DNA of 64,000 bases from an uncultured Tateyamaria sp. (GTDB taxonomy: Bacteria; Pseudomonadota; Alphaproteobacteria; Rhodobacterales; Rhodobacteraceae): positions 310,001-374,000 of the forward strand of contig NZ_CANLAG010000002.1 in the NCBI RefSeq assembly GCF_947488715.1. The letters run 5' to 3'. The notes below the pieces were generated by a model. The model did not search any database. It was not told the DNA's origin and saw only the letters and a program-made list of their open reading frames with translations. How positions within the stretch are numbered: the stretch's first letter is position 1; each line of letters begins with the position of its first letter. Of the stretch, positions 59,450 through 64,000 are shown piece by piece. Made by a program: the position numbers and the translations under genes.

Positions 59450-59470
59450 GCTGTACCCCACAAACAATCA

Positions 59471-59502
59471 AAAGGCCGCTCCACCCCGGAGCGGCCTTTT
59501 TT
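59471..59502 (+). terminator. Terminator of rplM-rpsI
   Basis: AAAGGCCGCTCC pairs with GGAGCGGCCTTT around ACCCC, followed by a T-run (six T residues in total). Confidence 0.95.
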
Positions 59503-59593
59503 GTTTGCGAGGCCTGTCTATGGCTTGGGAATATTAATCGGTGGGAAAGCAATAACCGCGTAGCAATGCCACAGCATCAAGGAAAACACACCT

Positions 59594-60337
59594 GTGACTG
59601 GCGGCGCTCTGGATACCCAAACCACACCGACCTACTACGAACCGGCGACGGCCCATGCGGACCCCGCGCAACACAAATTGCGCGTCATGATCGACGAGGC
59701 GGCGACCTTGCGGGGTTTGACAATCCAGATGTCCATGCGGTTGATGGCCCTTGCCGCGACGCCTGATCCGACGCAACAAGAGCGTATCCGCTCGGAATTT
59801 CAGTCTCTGTTTCAGCAGTTTTGCGCAAATATGGACATTCTGTTCGGGACGTCCCCGCCAAGCGGTGAGATGCGTGATCATGTCCTTTGGATCCGAGACA
59901 TCGTGAGGAATGATGTCGCGCGCCGCACCGCGCTGGAGGCCGTGCAGAGTCGGTTTTTGGCACTGTCTAAGCAACTCTCCGATGGGCACGTTCCGGATTT
60001 TGACGCGGCGCGAGAGGTGTTTGATACCAATTGGCCGATCGTCCGCGACAAGATCACAGAAATCATTTGGGATCTGTGGGCCGATCTGGACGCGCAGAAA
60101 ACGGATGCAGTCGCTCAGAACGCTGCGCTCAAAACAACGCTGCAGACCACGTTGTCTGACATCAAACAGTTTTCCGCTGCCATTCGCATGATTGCAATCA
60201 ACACGGCGGTTCTGGCCACCCGACCGCAGCAGTCCGCCGCTGGTTTCAAACTGATCGCCCGTGAGGTCAAACAGTTGTCCGAAGATATCGACCAAAGCAC
60301 GGTACGGGCCAAAGATGCACTGGGCGGGTTGCTCTAG
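59594..60337 (+). CDS. Helical protein with degenerate chemoreceptor hairpin
   Basis: This 247-residue soluble helical protein has a C-terminal segment (about residues 199-238: IRMIAINTAVLATRPQQSAA then GFKLIAREVKQLSED) that follows the chemoreceptor signalling-tip pattern (IAxxTNLLALNAAIEAARAG, FAVVADEVRxLA) in degenerate form. No sensor domain is recognised in the first 190 residues. The only good start is GTG at 59594 after AAGGA. It may bind CheW/CheA-like partners, or the likeness may be coiled-coil convergence. Confidence 0.65.
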   Translation: MTGGALDTQTTPTYYEPATAHADPAQHKLRVMIDEAATLRGLTIQMSMRLMALAATPDPTQQERIRSEFQSLFQQFCANMDILFGTSPPSGEMRDHVLWIRDIVRNDVARRTALEAVQSRFLALSKQLSDGHVPDFDAAREVFDTNWPIVRDKITEIIWDLWADLDAQKTDAVAQNAALKTTLQTTLSDIKQFSAAIRMIAINTAVLATRPQQSAAGFKLIAREVKQLSEDIDQSTVRAKDALGGLL

Positions 60338-60410
60338 TCGTTGAAGTCGTGGGTCACTTGCCTGTGCAAAGGTGATCGCCAAATGACCGCCGGTTAAGGG
60401 CAAACCTGCG

Positions 60411-61028
60411 TCAGTTGTCCGGCTGGATCAGTCCTAGACCACGCAAATAGATCCCGATCCCGGTTTCCAATAGATCCTCAGGTGGAAAGGGAGAGGCGCG
60501 GCCCGGCGAATTGCGCGCGAAAAGCTCGACCACTCCGTGGCTCATGGCCCAGATATGCGCCGAAAACATCGACGCAGGTGGGCGGCGGTCTTCGGGAATG
60601 TGTTGGCTCAGGTCGCCCGCGGCCTTTTCCAGCACCGCATTGGCCCGCCCGGCAACGTCGGCCAGTTCAGGCGTGCGGTTGACTGATATGCCGCCTTCAA
60701 ACATGGCGATGTAGTGGCCCGGAAACCGACGTGCAAATGCGAGGTAGGCGCGGCCCGTCGCCTCGAACGCCGCCAAGGCCGAGGGCTGCCCCGACTGGTA
60801 CGCATGCTCCATCAGGTCAGCGAAAATGCCATACCCCTGGCGCGCGCATTCGGCGATCAGATCCTCGCGGCCTTCATAGTGCCGATACACCGCCGCAGGG
60901 GTCACACCGGCGTGCTTGGCCGCCTCTGACAAGGTGAACCCCGTGGGACCCTTTTCTTCGATCAACACGAGGGCTGCGTCAATTAGGGCTTGGCGCAGGT
61001 TACCGTGGTGGTAGCCGCGTTTAGGCAT
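60411..61028 (-). CDS. TetR/AcrR family regulator
   Basis: This 205-residue regulator has an N-terminal helix-turn-helix (residues 10-55, [21 protein letters not shown]) and a C-terminal ligand domain of the WHG type ([20 protein letters not shown]). It overlaps ppk2 by eight bases, so the two are co-transcribed. Confidence 0.9.
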   Translation of the reverse strand: MPKRGYHHGNLRQALIDAALVLIEEKGPTGFTLSEAAKHAGVTPAAVYRHYEGREDLIAECARQGYGIFADLMEHAYQSGQPSALAAFEATGRAYLAFARRFPGHYIAMFEGGISVNRTPELADVAGRANAVLEKAAGDLSQHIPEDRRPPASMFSAHIWAMSHGVVELFARNSPGRASPFPPEDLLETGIGIYLRGLGLIQPDN

Positions 61029-61890
61029 CCCAGATATCCGGGCCTGCGCAGATAGAAGTGTCTATGTCGCCAATGGCTTGCGCGTCTTTGTTCGTGTAGT
61101 CCAACCCGTGCAAAACCGTGCGGATTGCATTCAGACGGGCGCGCTTTTTGTCGTCGGATCGTACGATGGTCCAGGGCGCGTGGCCTGTATGCGTCAGGTC
61201 CAGCGTTTCGCGGATGGCAGCGGTGTACGCATCCCAACGCTTCAGCCCTTCTACGTCGATCCAACTCAGTTTCCACTGTTTCAAGGGATCACTTTCGCGG
61301 GCCATGATACGGCGCAACTGCTCGGCACGACCTACGTTGAGCCAGAATTTGAATACGTGGATGCCGTCATCGACCAGCATCTGCTCAAACGGGTTCACTT
61401 GCCCGAAAAAGTGTTGCCGCTGGGCAGGTTCGCAGAACCCGAACACATGTTCCACCACGCCCCGGTTGTACCAGCTGCGGTCAAAGAAGGCGATTTCGCC
61501 ACCCGCGGGCAACTGCCTGACGTACCTTTGAAAATACCACTCTGTCGCCTCGGTCTCGGTCGGTTTGGACAGGGCAACGACGCGTGCACCGCGCGGGTTC
61601 AGGTTTTCGCGGAACCGTTTGATCGTGCCGCCCTTACCTGCGGCATCGCGGCCCTCGAACACGCAGGCCACCCGCGCGCCTGTGGTCGACACCCAGTCCT
61701 GCATCTTGACCAGCTCGATCTGCAACGCCTCCATCTGGCGCTCATAGGATTTCTTGTCCATCGGCGCATCATGCGGGTAGGTCGGTGTCAGAATGTCATT
61801 CTTCTTGGCACCGCGGATCTGGTCGCGGATGTCATCCGGGGCGTGTGTTTCGTAAAACGCCGTGATCGCGCCGTCAAAAGGAAGGCTCAT
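61021..61890 (-). CDS. ppk2: Polyphosphate kinase 2
   Basis: This 289-residue P-loop kinase uses polyphosphate to phosphorylate nucleotides. Walker A is at GRDAAGKGG (80-88), Walker B at [10 protein letters not shown] (Asp137), and the lid region is [15 protein letters not shown]. The size fits the one-domain class I group; whether GDP or ADP is preferred is not evident. It lies upstream of the tetR gene. Confidence 0.93.
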   Translation of the reverse strand: MSLPFDGAITAFYETHAPDDIRDQIRGAKKNDILTPTYPHDAPMDKKSYERQMEALQIELVKMQDWVSTTGARVACVFEGRDAAGKGGTIKRFRENLNPRGARVVALSKPTETEATEWYFQRYVRQLPAGGEIAFFDRSWYNRGVVEHVFGFCEPAQRQHFFGQVNPFEQMLVDDGIHVFKFWLNVGRAEQLRRIMARESDPLKQWKLSWIDVEGLKRWDAYTAAIRETLDLTHTGHAPWTIVRSDDKKRARLNAIRTVLHGLDYTNKDAQAIGDIDTSICAGPDIWDA

Positions 61891-61943
61891 GCTGCATTGT
61901 CCAAGTTACTGCTCTTAACATGCAATATGGGGGAGGGCGGCGC

Positions 61944-62915
61944 TTAACGCAAACCCGCACGTGCCGCGACCCGGTCAATCGCGGCGATGACCTCCTCGGG
62001 GTGCGTGTGCTGTGGCATGTGGCCAACACCTTGTAACACCGTGACATTCGCGCCTTCGATCTGTCCCGGCAGTTTCGCGGAATGCACGGACAGCGGCACA
62101 ATTGTATCCGCGTCGCCGTGGACAACTTCGACTGGCACGTTGATGGACCCGTATTGCGCGGACATCTCGACCACATGTGGCCGCAACCAGTTCACCTGCC
62201 GCGCATTGGCGCGCATCGACCCGCGCCGCAGGATCAAGGCAGGGCCCACATGGTCCACATATCCCTCGGGCGCCACCTGCGGGGCGAAAATGCTGGCCAC
62301 AGCGCCATCCACGTAAGACTGCGGCACAAAGGCAGACAGCACCGGCACGACCAAAGCCCCGCCCCAGGCCGACCCATTCACCGTGTATGTCCAGCCCAGA
62401 TCGCCCGGCCATGGGTTTGCCACACCAGCCACAGACACAACGCCCGCCAGATCGTCAAACTCCAGCGCCCAGGCCAGCGCAACAACGCCCCCAAACGAGT
62501 GCCCCAGCACAATCGGTTGCACCACGCCCAGCTGATCCGTCGCTTGCTTGAGCAGCCTTGCCTGCGCGCGTGGATCGGCGTGGGCTGTGCTCCATGCCGC
62601 TTTGTGGATGTCTGACATCTGTTCGGTCCACCCAAGGCCGGGCCGATCCAGTATCGTCACGCGGTATCGATCCGCCACGCTGTCGGCAAAAGCAAAGGTG
62701 AAATCACGCGTGTTGCCCGATGCGCCATGGATCAGGACAAGGTCAGGTCCCGCACCCATCTGCACCGCATGCACATCCACACCGTTAACATCGATGATCT
62801 GACCCGTTGGCGGAAAATTCCGCGTCGCCGCGCGTTCGCGTTTCAACGCAAACAACTGCACAACCGCAAATGCCAGAACCACAAGACCCAGCAAGAAAAA
62901 CAATCCGGTTTTCAT
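61944..62915 (-). CDS. Alpha/beta hydrolase with membrane anchor
   Basis: This 323-residue hydrolase has an N-terminal hydrophobic segment (MKTGLFFLLGLVVLAFAVVQ), probably an uncleaved anchor. The triad is seen as GHSFGGVVALAW (Ser), HGDADTIVP (Asp) and GVGHMPQHTHPEE (His). It has GGGGGTG before the ATG at 62915 and follows metA by four bases, so it is probably co-transcribed. The substrate is unknown. Confidence 0.85.
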   Translation of the reverse strand: MKTGLFFLLGLVVLAFAVVQLFALKRERAATRNFPPTGQIIDVNGVDVHAVQMGAGPDLVLIHGASGNTRDFTFAFADSVADRYRVTILDRPGLGWTEQMSDIHKAAWSTAHADPRAQARLLKQATDQLGVVQPIVLGHSFGGVVALAWALEFDDLAGVVSVAGVANPWPGDLGWTYTVNGSAWGGALVVPVLSAFVPQSYVDGAVASIFAPQVAPEGYVDHVGPALILRRGSMRANARQVNWLRPHVVEMSAQYGSINVPVEVVHGDADTIVPLSVHSAKLPGQIEGANVTVLQGVGHMPQHTHPEEVIAAIDRVAARAGLR

Positions 62916-62919
62916 AATG

Positions 62920-63867
62920 TCACCCCCGCAGGTCTGTGCGGTCCTGTCCGATACGTTCCATGTCATACGGGGTGGTCAGATAAATCTCGGACAGCCAGTT
63001 TCCATAAAGAAGATGCGCGTGGCTGCGCCAACGGTTCGCCGGGGTCTGGCTGGGATCATTTTCCGGGAAATACCCGACGGGCAGGGCAATTTCGGCCCCT
63101 TCGACCTGCACCGAGGCCAGATCGCGGTCATATTCCTGTTTCAGCGTGTCGCTGTCATATTCGAAATGGTTCAGAATATAGAGCGCGCGATGCTCGGGAT
63201 CTTCGATCAAGCATGGCCCGGTGACATTTGACCCAAGCAGAATGGGCAGGCCTGCGGCTTCCACCTCGGGGGCACGCACCTCAGTCCAGCGGCTGACGGG
63301 CACAACACAGTCATCCGAGAACCCGCGCAGATAGGGCGAGGCCGGGGCGAGGTTGCTGTGCCGGTACGTCCCGAACAGTTTCGATCCCAACAGGTGTTTC
63401 GGTACCTTGTGGAAGTGGTGCAACATCGCCATCCCACCCCAGCACACGCCAAACGTGGAATGCACATTGGTTTGGGTCCAGTCCATGACCTCTTCCAGCT
63501 CCGCCCAATAGTCGACGTCCTCGAACTCCAGATGTTCGATCGGGGCGCCAGTGATGATCAGCCCGTCGAATTTCTGGTCCTTCACGTCCTGGAAGGTGCG
63601 GTAAAAGCTCTCCATGTGTTCGGCCGCGGTGTTGCGCGTCTCGTGGTTGGACATGCGGATCAGGGTCAGTTCGATCTGCAGTGGGGTCGCGCCGATCAGA
63701 CGGGCAAACTGGGTTTCCGTCTGGATTTTCTTGGGCATCAGGTTCAGCAACCCGATCTTGAGCGGGCGGATATCCTGATGCGCCGCCAACTCTTCGTCCA
63801 TCACCATCACGCCCTCGTCCGTGAGGACGGAGTAGGCGGGCAGGGTGCTGGGCAGTTTGATGGGCAT
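62920..63867 (-). CDS. metA: Homoserine O-acyltransferase of the MetA family, likely O-acetyltransferase
   Basis: This 315-residue enzyme acylates homoserine in methionine synthesis. It has catalytic Cys142 in [10 protein letters not shown], and His and Glu in ILNHFEYDS. Position 111 is Glu (GAPIEHLEF). In characterised MetA enzymes Glu111 goes with acetyl-CoA use and Gly111 with succinyl-CoA, so O-acetyltransferase activity is favoured. No SAM-II riboswitch is visible in the 33-bp gap upstream. Confidence 0.93.
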   Translation of the reverse strand: MPIKLPSTLPAYSVLTDEGVMVMDEELAAHQDIRPLKIGLLNLMPKKIQTETQFARLIGATPLQIELTLIRMSNHETRNTAAEHMESFYRTFQDVKDQKFDGLIITGAPIEHLEFEDVDYWAELEEVMDWTQTNVHSTFGVCWGGMAMLHHFHKVPKHLLGSKLFGTYRHSNLAPASPYLRGFSDDCVVPVSRWTEVRAPEVEAAGLPILLGSNVTGPCLIEDPEHRALYILNHFEYDSDTLKQEYDRDLASVQVEGAEIALPVGYFPENDPSQTPANRWRSHAHLLYGNWLSEIYLTTPYDMERIGQDRTDLRG

Positions 63868-63900
63868 GGGATTGGTCCGATAATGATGTGAAGGCTGGAC

Positions 63901-64000
63901 TTATGCCAGCGACGCGCGGCGCTCAAGGGCTGTGGCGACAAGGTCGATGAAATCCGCTTCACCTTTGAGCGAGGCAACCTCGTCCGCAGTGACGGTTACA
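63901..64000 (-). CDS. Partial gene, probable acyl-carrier-protein-like C-terminus
   Basis: Thirty-two codons before a TAA at 63901 read VTVTADEVASLKGEADFIDL and end ALERRASLA; the 5' part lies beyond the window. The pattern (VTxxDEVASLKTxGDxxDLV) resembles the last helices of acyl carrier proteins. The prosthetic-group serine is outside the window, so the call is tentative. Confidence 0.45.
   Translation of the reverse strand, partial: VTVTADEVASLKGEADFIDLVATALERRASLA

Noticed and set aside
63868-63900. SAM-II riboswitch before metA
   Set aside because: Only 33 bp separate metA from the upstream gene, and the pseudoknot pattern is absent.

Overview
The window looks like chromosomal DNA of a marine alphaproteobacterium of the Rhodobacteraceae (Roseobacter group). 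The basis is a moderately high GC content, many ATGA-type start/stop overlaps, and a clearly alphaproteobacterial gene set: B12-dependent NrdJ, the CtrA/SciP cell-cycle pair, DUF177-rpmF-plsX-fabH-ihfA-merR in one operon, an OlsB ornithine-lipid acyltransferase, a GTTC-type LexA site, DUF1127, and an N-terminally extended S9. I see no prophage, insertion sequence or CRISPR array. This is mostly core genome with a few accessory islets.

Layout. 1-4.4 kb: nrdJ behind a pair of NrdR boxes, followed by a hairpin-rich stretch that may encode two tandem small RNAs. 4.4-9.9 kb: an ECF sigma factor divergent from an EF-hand protein, an outer-membrane barrel, an MttB-family methyltransferase, an aminotransferase and a YjbR protein. 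10-18 kb: cysS, a cimA-methyltransferase-phytoene-synthase-like operon, an MFS carrier, and a coupled cobK-alkA-esterase operon. 18.3-22.4 kb: an HNH nuclease, an exported protein, xth, then an islet encoding a protein with eight near-perfect 20-residue FSSGS repeats and a helical partner, behind an AT-rich region with two perfect DnaA boxes. 22.4-31 kb: erpA, dgt, argS, SPOR, nagZ, scpA, scpB, two proteins of unknown function and dcd. 32-38.5 kb: tRNA-Pro, the lipid/ribosome operon on the minus strand, bamE and olsB. 38.5-49.8 kb: an ABC-F ATPase, an SDR enzyme, mnmA, sciP, ctrA, ligA, recG, a LexA-box-controlled 42-residue membrane peptide and a soluble chemoreceptor. 49.8-64 kb: Fe-S scaffold, hisI, gluQ, a methyltransferase, trmFO, a strong double hairpin, a crotonase, a thioesterase, DUF1127 with a divergent MocR regulator, a zinc-ribbon membrane pair, rplM-rpsI, a chemoreceptor-like fragment, tetR-ppk2, a hydrolase, metA and the 3' end of a probable acyl-carrier-protein gene.

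How the genes fit together. Several concern deoxynucleotide supply (nrdJ, dgt, long-form dcd) and DNA repair (ligA, recG, alkA, xth). A cobalamin theme links nrdJ, the MttB homologue and cobK. Cell-cycle control is represented by ctrA and sciP with a perfect CtrA box, and SOS control by the LexA array.

The best candidate for an undescribed system is the 20704-22361 pair: a repeat protein resembling a multicore peptide precursor or a beta-solenoid, with a dedicated helical partner. Next are the SOS-box membrane peptide (48048-48176), the tandem sRNA candidates (4107-4330) and the hairpin pair at 53693-53798. All functional calls rest on reading motifs by eye; no database search was run.
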